From Candidatus Riesia pediculischaeffi (GTDB taxonomy: Bacteria > Pseudomonadota > Gammaproteobacteria > Enterobacterales > Enterobacteriaceae), in assembly GCF_002073895.1 (NCBI RefSeq), contig NZ_CP012839.1:211790-232220 (forward strand): DNA of 20,431 bases. The letters run 5' to 3'. Both the position numbers and the translations under genes were made by a program. Below are positions 8,411 through 17,715 of the stretch, in pieces. The notes under the pieces are model-generated. The model saw only the letters and a list, made by a program, of their open reading frames with translations, did not search any database and was not told where the DNA came from. The stretch's first letter is position 1. The number at the start of each line of letters is the position of its first letter.

Positions 8411-9416
8411 GGGGTACGGCTTTTCAAAGCACTAGGAAACGTACGTACTACTCACTTTACTTATTTTATCATGGGATGTAATGAATTGTAAAAAGATCAT
8501 TTCGAAAAACTTTTCATTTTCGACGATCTGTTAAGATATATAAAGAATTTAAAATCCCTAACTTAGAACCAATCGCGATAAGAATCTGTAGAATATAAGT
8601 TCCATCTAATTTAAAAAAACGAGATTACATTTCATTTTTCTATTAGATAAATTGTAAAAGTATTCATTTACAGCATAAATATGAAGAAACTACTTCAAAA
8701 ATGAAGAGATAAATATCATGAAATACCACACGGATTTATATGTTGTACAGATATAGGTATAAATAACATACATGATGGAACGTTTTGATAGCGATTTCGT
8801 TCAAAAAGATGTTAAAATTAACATCAGAATTTTTAAAATTCTTATTTATTAAAAATTTTAAAAATGGTGATTAATCAACCCTTCAAAAGAGTGGTTAGAT
8901 ACTTCAGTACAGTATAGTAAGGAAGATAGAGATATATTGAATCATTTTAGCATCGATCAATCGGCTCAAATCGATATTCTATAAAAAATCACTATAGAGG
9001 TTACTATTTTTAGAAATTTTAATATACGATTTAACTTCAAGATTCGAATACACTCACGATGATCCTTATATCGCACAGGATCATCCTGATTAAATCTCCA
9101 TAGATCGATTTCAAGATGTCGTTGCTTATAAAAAGTTTAATTATACCAAGAATTAAAGTATACAATTCTCCGCGATAACATGTAATTTTCGTCGTCCAAA
9201 TAAATATCTTAATGTTTATTTCAAAATTTCTTATTAAACTACTAGAGATATTTGAAAAAACGAAAGTGTTCGGCAAGATTCGAAAGAAAGTTAAAATATT
9301 AAATTGATCAAAACATTTTAAAGAGTTTATTATCGATTTCTGTATGAGAGATTTTAAATATTTTAAAATTCGAAGAACCCTCATTTTACATCAATCGATC
9401 TTAATGTGAAAATAGT
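8411..9416. other. 1.0-kb gene-free spacer at the position of skp and lpxD
   Basis: E. coli has skp (periplasmic chaperone) and lpxD (lipid A acyltransferase) between bamA and fabZ. I read the three forward frames in part and found no LpxD hexapeptide-repeat pattern and no Skp signal peptide or coiled coil. One reverse frame of 115 codons (9037-9384) is open, but it looks like low-complexity Ile/Leu/Phe-rich AT-rich sequence without family resemblance or ribosome site. A run of palindromes at 8808-8877 is the main structure. The spacer is probably the remains of two lost genes. Confidence 0.65.
8808..8842. repeat. Two abutting perfect palindromes
   Basis: GATGTTA (8808-8814) pairs with TAACATC (8819-8825) over a 4-nt loop. 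Directly next to it AGAATTTT (8826-8833) pairs with AAAATTCT (8835-8842) around one base. A 10-nt palindrome TGATTAATCA follows at 8868-8877. The stems are low in GC, so a terminator role for bamA (about 400 nt upstream) is doubtful. Confidence 0.5.
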
Positions 9417-9893
9417 ATGAACAGGAAAAATATTCTTGATATGGAAGAAATTTTAGGTCTACTGCCACATCGTTATCCTTTCCTATTAGTTGATCGAGTT
9501 TTAGATTTCAAGGAAGGAAAATATCTTCATGCAGTTAAAAATGTTTCTTTTAATGAACCATTTTTTCAAGGTCATTTTCCAGGAAAACCAATATTTCCAG
9601 GAGTGCTTATACTAGAAGCTATCGCTCAATCTGCTGGAATTTTAGCTTTTAAAAGCACAGAAAGGTTATCTTCAAAAGAACTATATTATCTTGTTGGAAT
9701 CGACGAGGTGAGATTCAAGTTTCCAGTACAACCTGGAGATCAAATGATTTTTAAAGTAAAAATTATCAAAACAAAGAGAAGTTTGACGAGATTTCAAGGA
9801 ACGGTAATGGTTGATAAGAGGGTAGTCTGTGAAGCAACCTTGATGTGTGCTCGTATTCAGTCAAATAAGTTCACACATGATAAAGAGATGTGA
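9417..9893 (+). CDS. fabZ: 3-hydroxyacyl-ACP dehydratase FabZ
   Basis: Dehydrates 3-hydroxyacyl-ACP to trans-2-enoyl-ACP in type II fatty acid elongation; a cytoplasmic hot-dog-fold enzyme. The active-site His53 lies in [14 protein letters not shown] and the catalytic Glu67 in [10 protein letters not shown]. The N-terminal [17 protein letters not shown] and C-terminal [10 protein letters not shown] are also kept. Length is 158 (E. coli 151), with a slightly longer tail. Conservation is very high. Its normal neighbours in the lipid A cluster (lpxD before, lpxA and lpxB after) are missing, so it stands alone between two spacers. This suggests it is kept for membrane fatty acids, not for lipid A. 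The ribosome site is weak (GTGAAAATAGT before ATG), and no convincing promoter was found. Confidence 0.97.
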   Translation: MNRKNILDMEEILGLLPHRYPFLLVDRVLDFKEGKYLHAVKNVSFNEPFFQGHFPGKPIFPGVLILEAIAQSAGILAFKSTERLSSKELYYLVGIDEVRFKFPVQPGDQMIFKVKIIKTKRSLTRFQGTVMVDKRVVCEATLMCARIQSNKFTHDKEM

Positions 9894-10065
9894 TAATTGA
9901 TTACGAACCTATGATCTATGTTAGATGTACATTCAACGGATCGAAACGTAGATAGATCTTACATGAAGGAAACTTTTTTCTGTTTTCAAATAGTTCAAAG
10001 CTAAATAGAATATGGAAACATTTCTCGAAATCATCTTAACATTTAAACCGGTATTCCAATCGAGG

Positions 10066-10096
10066 TGTTAAGAAATCTATGGTTATATTCTTAACA
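10066..10096. repeat. 9-bp inverted repeat with 13-nt loop
   Basis: TGTTAAGAA (10066-10074) is the exact reverse complement of TTCTTAACA (10088-10096). A third, direct copy of the right arm, TCTTAACAT, lies at 10034-10042. It could be a protein-binding dyad or an RNA hairpin; no T run follows. Confidence 0.5.
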
Positions 10097-10151
10097 TATA
10101 AGTTATGCTCATAGAATGAACGCAATATGAAAGATTTTTTTTTGCGGTAGT

Positions 10152-10171
10152 TATAAACGACTGAGTTTATA
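10152..10171. repeat. 7-bp hairpin after a T-rich run
   Basis: TATAAAC (10152-10158) pairs with GTTTATA (10165-10171) over a 6-nt loop. An overlapping CGACT/AGTCG pair offers an alternative fold. A run of T lies about ten bases upstream, which on the reverse strand would be an A run before the stem. No role is assigned. Confidence 0.35.
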
Positions 10172-10427
10172 GTCGACGATAAAATAATCATGAAATAAGA
10201 TGGTTATACTTTTATTATGATGAAAAAATTTCAAGTACGATAGATCGTTATTGTGACGATCCTGATAGATTAAACGTTTGATTTAAAGATTAACATCTAT
10301 ATCCATCGTAAAAATTTAAGATGAATTTTTGCATGAAAAAAACAAGAATCTTCTTAGATTATTCTATCGTTACAGAATGACTACGTATCCTGTGGATAAA
10401 TAGAAGCACTTCGACTCTCGTTCAGAC

Positions 10428-10446
10428 CTCTAAGCATTAGAGTTTT
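10428..10446 (+). terminator. Terminator-like hairpin in the fabZ-dnaE spacer
   Basis: CTCTAA (10428-10433) pairs with TTAGAG (10437-10442) around GCA and is followed at once by TTTT. This is the most terminator-like structure of the spacer. It is over 500 nt past fabZ, so it would end either a long fabZ transcript or an unannotated small RNA. Confidence 0.35.
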
Positions 10447-10599
10447 ATAAGGTTCATCGAAATTAATGATATATGTTAAAAAAAGAGATTCGATATCTTC
10501 GAAATGATGGAATCAGTTCGGTCGGCTAGTTATAAACATCATTCGAACGTTCTCCAGGATATCTCTTGCGACGTATTTTGAATATAATCGATCTGAATT

Positions 10600-10633
10600 A
10601 AAAACTAAACTTAGTTTTTTAGCATTTGCTAAA
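10600..10633 (+). repeat. Two overlapping, mutually exclusive hairpins
   Basis: AAAAACTA (10600-10607) pairs with TAGTTTTT (10612-10619). TTTAGC (10618-10623) pairs with GCTAAA (10628-10633) over ATTT. The two stems share bases 10618-10619, so only one can form fully. The first is followed by a single T, then AGC. The layout resembles a tiny RNA switch, but AT-rich chance pairing is likely. Confidence 0.35.
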
Positions 10634-11024
10634 GTTAATTTTTGACGATTTTTACAACTACAAAATTTTGATAGATATATCATCAATATAAGTTCTTCGA
10701 ACGTGTCAATCCATTTTTATCAAAGCTCTAAAAAATCTCTTCAGAAGTTCCGATTATATCGTATTGTAAGGTAGGAATATTACGAAACGTCAGAATAAGA
10801 ATACCATTGAACTAATTTTGATGATTTATATACCCATCTTAAGAATAAAAACTGATGGATCAACGCTTTTCTTGTTACATCCCATTTGATCGGATGTAAA
10901 TGTGGTATATCTCAGCGAGCAATCATCCGTACAAAATAGAGAAAGCAAATGAGAAATGTTAATTAAACCTTCTCTTTAATATTAGCTTTATAAGTATTAC
11001 GAATTTGACCATCACAGTTTGACA

Positions 11025-11050
11025 AAATTTTCACCAATCGTGGAAAATTT
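11025..11050. repeat. Bulged 10-bp hairpin upstream of dnaE
   Basis: AAATTTTC (11025-11032) plus AC pairs with GT and GAAAATTT (11043-11050), with G11042 bulged and a 5-nt loop. No T run follows. Function is unknown. Confidence 0.35.
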
Positions 11051-11208
11051 GCTCGTTTCATACGATCTATCTCACGGTTATAGGTGAAATTATCCCTATT
11101 TGTATTAGAAATAAAGACGTTTACACTGTTTTATGAGCAGTATCCTTCAAAATTTTTAAAGTCATTCTTCTGTTGAAATAAGAACATGTTCAACGATCTC
11201 GTATGATA

Positions 11209-11225
11209 AGATCTTTCAAAGATCT
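11209..11225. repeat. 17-nt perfect palindrome
   Basis: AGATCTTT and AAAGATCT flank a single C at 11217. A 10-nt palindrome, GAACATGTTC, sits at 11182-11191 and is part of a wider GTTGAA/TTCAAC inverted repeat (11172-11194). Such dyads can be repressor sites or RNA stems; nothing here decides between these. Confidence 0.45.
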
Positions 11226-11655
11226 ATTTTCAATCACTTAACGATTTATATATGCCAAGGATCGAAATAAGAATTATTTTGAATTCTCCTAAAAAATCTA
11301 CTACAAGAAGAAAATTTTGATGAATGATAATTTTTGAGTAAATAAAATGGTAAAACGTTAAAATTTGTGAAAGTTATATGAGTTTTACTCTTATTCGTCT
11401 AGATTAGTTAGATCATGATGTATTTACGTTTATCATAACTTGTCATCAAAGATAGAAACATTTACGAAGATGATAGAATCATGGAGAAGTATTATATTTT
11501 CATACGAAGTATTTCCGAATAAATATACAAGTCCTCTATCGTAACAAACTTCGTAAAAATGCTGAAAACAGGTTCAACATGAGTAAAATATCGGTTAAAG
11601 TTAGAATTAGTCGTATTTAAAAAAAAGAACGAATTTTACTAGGTTTCAATCATCT

Positions 11656-14600
11656 ATGAACAGTGCACAATTGAACTTCATACATTTACATGTACGTAGC
11701 GATTATTCTATATCGGATGGATTATCGAAAATAGATATCATAGTAAATAGGGCTCTGGAGCTGAATATGCCAGCTATAGCAGTTACAGACCGTTCGAACT
11801 TACATGGAATGATGAAATTTTACGAATCTTCCATATCAGTAGGTATCAAACCTATTATCGGTGCGGATCTTATCATCAGACAAGAGTCGCAGTATGATGT
11901 GGAAGTTTTTGATATAACCATATTAGCAAAAGATCGAATAGGTTATCAAAATCTCGTCAAATTAATTTCCTTATCTTATCAAGGTGGGTACGACATCAAA
12001 ATAGGTCCGACGATCAAAAGGAGTTGGTTGATATCGTACGGAGAGGGACTTTTGTTGCTATCAGGAGGTATATCTGGTGATGTCGGAAAGAATGTTCTAT
12101 CACAGAATTTTAATGAACTTGAAAAAAGTCTTGATTTCTATAAGACTTATTTTCATAACAACTACTACATAGAGGTAACCAGAACTGGAAAAATAGATGA
12201 AGAAAAATATATTCAGAAAGTCATTCAGATATCTAAAGAGGATAATATACCGCTAGTAGCAACTAATAACGTCAGATTTACTAACAGAGACGACTTTTTA
12301 GCCCACAGAATTCGAATAGCCATACAAGGTGGATACATACTTTCGAAATCTAGAAGAGATGACAAGCAGTATACTGATCAACAGTATCTGCGTAGTTCGC
12401 AAGAAATGGAGAATATTTTTCAAGATATTCCAGAATGTTTAAGAAACAGCATAGAGATCTCTAAACGCTGTAATCTTAGTTTTTCGTTTAAAAAACGCTT
12501 ATTACCGACTTTTCCAAGCAAAGATGTCAAAGTTAAAGAACTTTTTATCAACTATGCAAGGTGTGGTTTGAAAAGAAGATTGATCGAAATCTATCCAGAT
12601 TATTTTATGAGAGAAAAGAAAAGAAAAAAATATGAAGAAAGATTGGAGGAAGAAATCAATGTGATCCATCAAATGGGATTTTCTGGATATTTCTTGATAG
12701 TAATGGAATTTGTAAAGTGGTCTAAGCAAAAGAATATCCCTGTCGGACCTGGAAGGGGATCAGGTGCAGGTTCTCTAGTTGCATACTCTTTAAATATTAC
12801 AGATCTAGATCCTATTCAATTTAACTTAATTTTTGAAAGATTTTTGAACAAAGAAAGAATATCGATGCCAGATTTCGATATCGATTTTTGCGTGAAAAAA
12901 AGAGATCTTGTGATAGAACATGTGATACAGAAATACGGAAAAGAATTTGTTTCTCAGATTATATCTTTCGGGACAATGACCGCTAGATCTGTTGTTAAAG
13001 ATGTGGGAAGAGTGATGTGTTATCCGTACAGCTTTACAGATCGTGTATCTAAATTAATTCCATTTGATACTGGAATGACGATCAAAAATGCTCTATCTAC
13101 AGAAGAGCATTTGAAAAAATTATATAACAGCGAAGAAGATGTAAAAGTTCTTCTTGATACAGCTGAAAGATTGGAGGGTATCGTACGGAACATCAGTAAA
13201 CACGCTGGAGGAGTGGTAATTTCTCCAAAAAAGATCACGAAATATTTTCCTTTATATTACGATCCAACCGGTGAGATCTCATTGACACATCTCGATAAAG
13301 ATGATATTGAGAAGTTCGGGTTGGTCAAATTCGATTTCCTAGGGTTAAAGACGTTGACAGTGATTCATGATACCATCAAAATCATTAATCATCTTTCTTG
13401 TCGTTCTAAAAGAAAGTTCGTGTTATCTGATCTTAATTTAATCCCTTTAAACGATCAAAAATGTTTTGATCTTTTGAAATCTGCAGAAACGACTGCGATA
13501 TTTCAGTTAGAATCTATCGGAATGAAAGATTTGATCAGAAAAGTGAAACCAGACTGTTTCGAAGATATTATCGCTTTAATCGCACTTTTCCGTCCTGGTC
13601 CTCTAAAATCTGGTATGGTAAAAAATTTCATTAACCGTAAAAATGGTTTGGAGCAGATATCTTATCCAGAAAAAGGATGTCATCATGATCTCTTAAAACC
13701 GATCTTGAAGAATACGTACGGTATCATATTATATCAAGAACAGGTCATGCAAATAGCACAGATTCTTGCAGGATATACTCTGGGAGAAGCAGATATCTTG
13801 AGAAGAGCAATAAGCAAAAAAAACGAAAAAGAGATGAAAAATCAGAGGATCATTTTCGAAAAAAGATCTATCAAAAGAGGAGTCGAAGAAAAGATAGCTT
13901 CTAGGATGTTCGATATTATGGAAAAATTTGCAGGATACGGATTCAACAAATCACATTCTGCCGCCTATGCTCTAATATCTTATCAGACTCTCTGGTTAAA
14001 AACTTATTATCCATCTGAATTTATGGCCGCTTCAATGACATCAGAGATCAATAATATAGAAAAAATATCTGAATTGATAGATGAATGTCGAAGGATGGAT
14101 ATTAAAGTTCTATCTCCTGATATAAACTGTGGAATGTATTTTTTTCAAGTTAATCTCCATGGAGAAATTATTTATGGGATGGGTGCGATCAAGGGTGTAG
14201 GAAAGTCTCTCATAGATAAGATTGTAGATTCTCGTCAGAGAGATGGCAAATTTTTGAACATCTTTGACTTCTGCAAGAGAATGGATGTAAAAAAAATGAA
14301 CCGTAGAATAATTGCAAAATTAATCTTATCTGGATCGTTTGATTGTTTCAAGGAAAGTCGAACAAAGATGTTGTATTCCCTCGAAGATGTGTTAAAGATG
14401 ACAGAACAAGAAAAGAAGAACCGTTCTTCCGGTCAGATCGATATGTTTGAAAAAAAAAATTACAAATGTTCGTCCTTTTTAAATGAAAAAAATCTTTGTA
14501 GACAAGGGATCAACAGTACCGTACTACACGGAGAATTGGATACTTTAGGTTTTTATCTCACAAAACATCCCACCGAACATTATCTATCTGAAATAAAATA

Positions 14601-15186
14601 TTATACGAAAGAAAGAACCATAGGAGATATACTATCACGTGATCTTTCTTCAGAAGGGTCAGTTACAATCGTAGGTTCCATATCTTCTTACAGATCGGTA
14701 AGCTTCAAAAGGTACGAAAGATCGATTAAGTTTAGAAAAACAATTGGAATATATACTTTAAGAGATTTTTCCGGTTGTTTGGAGATGATCGTATCTACTG
14801 AAAAAATGAAGATGTATCAATCTATTCTTAAGAGAGAGAACATTTTGGTGGTTACAGGAAGTATACAACGAAATATTTATACGAAAAAAAACGTAATGAA
14901 TGTACATGACCTGATGGATTTAAATTCAGCTAGAGAGAAATACGTGAGATGTATTTCGATCATGTCGGACGGAGGTAAAATCGATAAGGATTCATTGAAA
15001 AAAGTCACAGATATGTTGAACAATCATCGCATCGGAAATAAACCAGTTTATTTCTTTTATAAGAAGGGAAATAATTTCGAAAAAATCAGGATAGAAAGAG
15101 ATGTCTCTATCACAAACGAGTTGATATCGGATCTACGAGATATTCGATCAGATGGTTATCGATTTAAATTATGCTTCAAAAACTGA
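11656..15186 (+). CDS. dnaE: DNA polymerase III alpha subunit
   Basis: Catalytic subunit of the replicative polymerase. Domains in order: PHP ([11 protein letters not shown] at the start), palm, thumb, fingers, helix-hairpin-helix and OB fold. The three catalytic aspartates are present: Asp406 and Asp408 in MPDFDIDF and Asp560 in [11 protein letters not shown], each offset by five from E. coli 401, 403 and 555. [35 protein letters not shown] and [16 protein letters not shown] are intact. The clamp-binding motif QIDMF is at 927-931 (E. coli QADMF). Length is 1176 against 1160. The start aligns with the E. coli N-terminus, but its ribosome site is weak. Ten A (14450-14459) follow the clamp motif almost directly. 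accA follows after 10 nt, as a likely operon. rnhB, usually just upstream, is gone. Confidence 0.97.
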   Translation: MNSAQLNFIHLHVRSDYSISDGLSKIDIIVNRALELNMPAIAVTDRSNLHGMMKFYESSISVGIKPIIGADLIIRQESQYDVEVFDITILAKDRIGYQNLVKLISLSYQGGYDIKIGPTIKRSWLISYGEGLLLLSGGISGDVGKNVLSQNFNELEKSLDFYKTYFHNNYYIEVTRTGKIDEEKYIQKVIQISKEDNIPLVATNNVRFTNRDDFLAHRIRIAIQGGYILSKSRRDDKQYTDQQYLRSSQEMENIFQDIPECLRNSIEISKRCNLSFSFKKRLLPTFPSKDVKVKELFINYARCGLKRRLIEIYPDYFMREKKRKKYEERLEEEINVIHQMGFSGYFLIVMEFVKWSKQKNIPVGPGRGSGAGSLVAYSLNITDLDPIQFNLIFERFLNKERISMPDFDIDFCVKKRDLVIEHVIQKYGKEFVSQIISFGTMTARSVVKDVGRVMCYPYSFTDRVSKLIPFDTGMTIKNALSTEEHLKKLYNSEEDVKVLLDTAERLEGIVRNISKHAGGVVISPKKITKYFPLYYDPTGEISLTHLDKDDIEKFGLVKFDFLGLKTLTVIHDTIKIINHLSCRSKRKFVLSDLNLIPLNDQKCFDLLKSAETTAIFQLESIGMKDLIRKVKPDCFEDIIALIALFRPGPLKSGMVKNFINRKNGLEQISYPEKGCHHDLLKPILKNTYGIILYQEQVMQIAQILAGYTLGEADILRRAISKKNEKEMKNQRIIFEKRSIKRGVEEKIASRMFDIMEKFAGYGFNKSHSAAYALISYQTLWLKTYYPSEFMAASMTSEINNIEKISELIDECRRMDIKVLSPDINCGMYFFQVNLHGEIIYGMGAIKGVGKSLIDKIVDSRQRDGKFLNIFDFCKRMDVKKMNRRIIAKLILSGSFDCFKESRTKMLYSLEDVLKMTEQEKKNRSSGQIDMFEKKNYKCSSFLNEKNLCRQGINSTVLHGELDTLGFYLTKHPTEHYLSEIKYYTKERTIGDILSRDLSSEGSVTIVGSISSYRSVSFKRYERSIKFRKTIGIYTLRDFSGCLEMIVSTEKMKMYQSILKRENILVVTGSIQRNIYTKKNVMNVHDLMDLNSAREKYVRCISIMSDGGKIDKDSLKKVTDMLNNHRIGNKPVYFFYKKGNNFEKIRIERDVSITNELISDLRDIRSDGYRFKLCFKN

Positions 15187-15196
15187 TGGAGAATCA

Positions 15197-16159
15197 ATGA
15201 TCGGCAAATTCTTTTTAGATTTCGAAAGACCAATCGTTCAACTGAAAGAGAAGATAGATCGGTTAAAATCTTCGTATACATCAAACAGATTACAAGAATT
15301 AAAAAAAAACTCAGAAATCAACAAGTTAGAAAGGAAAGAGATAGAATTGACAAAAAAAATATTTGCTAACTTGAGCGATTGGCAAATCGTTAAGTTATCT
15401 CGTCATCCTATGAGACCTCATTCTTATGATTATATTCGTCGGATTTTTACAGATTTCCAAGAATTGTCCGGAGATCGATTATATGGAGAAGATAAGTCTA
15501 TCATAGGAGGGATAGCGAGAATAGAAGGAAGACCGATTATGGTCGTCGGAAATCAAAAAGGCAGGAATACTGAAGAAATGGTGAAAAGAAACTTCGGCAT
15601 GTCATTTCCAGAAGGATATCGTAAATCGTTAAGACTGATGAAAATGGCAGAAGATTTTCGTCTTCCTATCATCACGTTGATCGATACTCCTGGAGCATAT
15701 CCTGGGGTAGAAGCAGAGGAGAGGGGACAGTCATTAGCGATAGCGAACAATTTAAAATACATGTCCGATCTCAGCGTTCCGATCATATGCACCATCATAG
15801 GAGAAGGGGGATCTGGAGGAGCTTTGGCGATTGGAGTAGGAGATAGGATCAACATGTTGGAATATAGCACTTATTCCGTAATTTCACCGGAAGGATGTGC
15901 TGCTATCTTATGGAAGAATTCAAAAAAATCTGATTTAGCAGCAGAAATGATGGGTATCACATCGAGAAAACTGAAATCATTGAACCTAATAGATAACATC
16001 GTAGAGGAACCGCTCGGTGGAGCACATCGAAACTACTCTATCGTAGCTGATAACCTTAAGAAAAGAATACTAATGGATTTAAAGAAATTAGATACCTTCT
16101 CTAAAGAAGAATTGACTGATAAACGTTACTATAAGCTGATATCTTATGGATTAGATTAA
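15197..16159 (+). CDS. accA: Acetyl-CoA carboxylase carboxyltransferase subunit alpha
   Basis: With AccD it forms the carboxyltransferase that moves the carboxyl group from biotin-AccB to acetyl-CoA, giving malonyl-CoA for fatty acid synthesis. I choose ATG 15197: it gives [13 protein letters not shown], matching E. coli MSLNFLDFEQPI, and GGAG at 15188-15191 lies 5 nt before it. A longer frame from 15152 would overlap dnaE and add 15 unmatched residues. The product is 320 residues (E. coli 319). Strong stretches are [66 protein letters not shown] and [15 protein letters not shown]. The N-terminal coiled region is more diverged. AccA normally has no zinc finger (that is in AccD), so none is missing. 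ldcC, after accA in E. coli, is gone. Confidence 0.97.
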   Translation: MIGKFFLDFERPIVQLKEKIDRLKSSYTSNRLQELKKNSEINKLERKEIELTKKIFANLSDWQIVKLSRHPMRPHSYDYIRRIFTDFQELSGDRLYGEDKSIIGGIARIEGRPIMVVGNQKGRNTEEMVKRNFGMSFPEGYRKSLRLMKMAEDFRLPIITLIDTPGAYPGVEAEERGQSLAIANNLKYMSDLSVPIICTIIGEGGSGGALAIGVGDRINMLEYSTYSVISPEGCAAILWKNSKKSDLAAEMMGITSRKLKSLNLIDNIVEEPLGGAHRNYSIVADNLKKRILMDLKKLDTFSKEELTDKRYYKLISYGLD

Positions 16160-16278
16160 ATCGCTGAAACATTTTTGTTTTTCTTAACTTTATAAATATA
16201 GGATCTTTTACCGTTACTATTTTAATTTCCCACGAAAAATTTTTTAAAAATTTCAAACAACCTCAACTCTACTACACG

Positions 16279-17649
16279 ATGAAATGCCCGAAAGATCGAC
16301 CCTACGATCTCATAAAAAAAGTCTATAAGATTCTACAACCATTTCAAAAAATGTTGATTGGATTCAGCGGAGGATTAGATTCGACGGTGCTTTTGCATAT
16401 CTTAACAAAAATCAGAAGGTTGAGAAGAACGAATATGGAATTGAGAGCAATTCATATCAATCACAATCTTCAGAAAAAATCTAAACTTTGGGAGTTCCAC
16501 TGTAAAAAAATATGTGAACTCTGGAAGGTAAAATTTTTATCTAGGAACGTTATCGTCCGCTCTAATGATGGAGGAACAGAATCGGCATCTAGAGCCGTAA
16601 GATACAAAGAAATTCGAAGAGTTTTGCTTCCACGAGAAGTTGTCTTGGTCGCACATCACATAGATGATCAGGCAGAGACGTTCTTTTTATCCCTCAAAAG
16701 GGGTAGCGGACCATCTGGTCTATCTTGCATGCGGTTCATTACCCCTTTCTATGATACGAAAATAATTCGTCCATTTTTATCTTTTGAAAAAAGACAATTA
16801 AAGAGATATGCCGAAATGAACAACCTATCTTGGATAGATGATGAAAGTAATTTTAAAGATATATTTGATAGAAACTTTCTGAGAATACACGTTGTTCCTA
16901 TCTTAAACGACCGTTGGCCATATTTTACAAGCTCTATCTTCAAGAGCGCAGAGTTATGTAGAAAACAGGAAGAGCTGGTTTCGGAACTTATAGAACCATA
17001 TTTTTTAAATGTACTTGATCATAAAGATGGTACTCTCAAGATCAAAAAACTATTGAATTTCTCAGCTGTAAAAAGAGACGCTGTCATCAGAAGATGGTTC
17101 AAGTTTCATAACCTTTCTAACCCCTCTCAAAGACAATTGCACGCTTTATGGAACAATGTTATTTTCACAAAACGAGATTCCCAACCAGAGTTAATCGTTT
17201 CTAATAGACAAGTCATTCGAAAATTTCAAGATAGTTTGTTTTGTTGTAAAAAATTTATAGAATTTGATGAAGACGATCTAATTTGGAATCTATCCGACGA
17301 TATCACTCTCCCTGGTGATCTAGGAAGATTAACCGTATCTTACGGAAGAAGGATGTATTCGCAAAAAGAAGGTGTGATCAACAGAGTTAGAAAACCTAGA
17401 GTCGATGAAATCGTCTTTATCAGATTCAAGATCAAGAGAAAAAAGAAAGTTCGTGTAGTTGGACAAAAAAATAGAAGCATGAAAGAAATATGGAAGCAAC
17501 ATAAGATTGCTCCGTGGATGAGAAGAAGAATACCGTTAATCTTTTACGATTCTAAATTAATTACAATGCTCGACTACTTTGTCACAGAAGAAGGTGATGT
17601 ATCTCCATCGGTAGAAAACGATCAAGTATATATAAGATGGATAAAATAA
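16279..17649 (+). CDS. tilS: tRNA(Ile)-lysidine synthase
   Basis: Attaches lysine to C34 of the tRNA-Ile with CAU anticodon, so that it reads AUA and is charged with Ile. AUA is common in AT-rich genomes, which explains retention. The ATP PP-loop SGGLDST is at residues 30-36. AIHINHNLQ, VLVAHHIDDQAETFFL, KRGSGPSGLS and DDESNFKDIFDRNFLR match the catalytic domain. The C-terminal substrate-binding part is recognisable in VRKPRVDEIVFIRFK and in KEIWKQHKIAPWMRRRIPLIFY. Length is 456 (E. coli 432); the extra is about 14 N-terminal residues and small insertions. No ribosome site precedes ATG 16279 (TACTACACG). It lies 119 nt after accA and ends 66 nt before the convergent proS end. No clear terminator separates them. 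Confidence 0.95.
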   Translation: MKCPKDRPYDLIKKVYKILQPFQKMLIGFSGGLDSTVLLHILTKIRRLRRTNMELRAIHINHNLQKKSKLWEFHCKKICELWKVKFLSRNVIVRSNDGGTESASRAVRYKEIRRVLLPREVVLVAHHIDDQAETFFLSLKRGSGPSGLSCMRFITPFYDTKIIRPFLSFEKRQLKRYAEMNNLSWIDDESNFKDIFDRNFLRIHVVPILNDRWPYFTSSIFKSAELCRKQEELVSELIEPYFLNVLDHKDGTLKIKKLLNFSAVKRDAVIRRWFKFHNLSNPSQRQLHALWNNVIFTKRDSQPELIVSNRQVIRKFQDSLFCCKKFIEFDEDDLIWNLSDDITLPGDLGRLTVSYGRRMYSQKEGVINRVRKPRVDEIVFIRFKIKRKKKVRVVGQKNRSMKEIWKQHKIAPWMRRRIPLIFYDSKLITMLDYFVTEEGDVSPSVENDQVYIRWIK

Positions 17650-17715
17650 ACAAACGAACATTAGTTTCTTCTTAAAATTTCACGTGATCAGATAAAAACG
17701 TAACAATAAAAATAT

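Larger units (their letters stand above)
9894..11655. other. 1.76-kb gene-free spacer at the position of lpxA, lpxB and rnhB
   Basis: In E. coli fabZ is followed by lpxA, lpxB and rnhB before dnaE. Together they need about 2.5 kb, so DNA has also been deleted. No frame here shows the LpxA hexapeptide repeats, LpxB or RNase HII motifs, and no tRNA was found by eye. The stretch holds several perfect inverted repeats (listed separately) and a patch of raised GC at 10381-10560. Pseudogene debris is the simplest reading; unannotated small RNAs cannot be excluded. Confidence 0.65.

Noticed and set aside
9041..9055. T-arm-like TTCGAAT suggesting a tRNA
   Set aside because: The flanking bases do not pair to a 5-bp T-stem and no acceptor, D or anticodon arm is found around it.
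9220..9306. Possible LpxD C-terminal remnant on the plus strand just before fabZ
   Set aside because: A Lys-rich frame ending before fabZ recalled the end of LpxD only through Lys/Arg content; no specific motif matches.
9037..9384. Open reverse-strand frame of 115 codons in the bamA-fabZ spacer
   Set aside because: It is rich in Ile, Leu, Phe and Lys, has no recognisable motif and no ribosome site, and a stop-poor frame of this size can arise by chance. It does not resemble LpxD or Skp on either strand.
15152..15196. Longer accA start overlapping dnaE
   Set aside because: The extra 15 residues have no counterpart in AccA, and the ATG at 15197 has a good ribosome site and aligns with the E. 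coli start.
16166..16190. Terminator after accA (GAAACA/TGTTTT stem)
   Set aside because: Six pairs including a G-T wobble with an all-T loop is too weak to distinguish from AT-rich chance.
17650..17715. Bidirectional terminator between convergent tilS and proS
   Set aside because: No inverted repeat with a T run could be found in the 66-nt gap.
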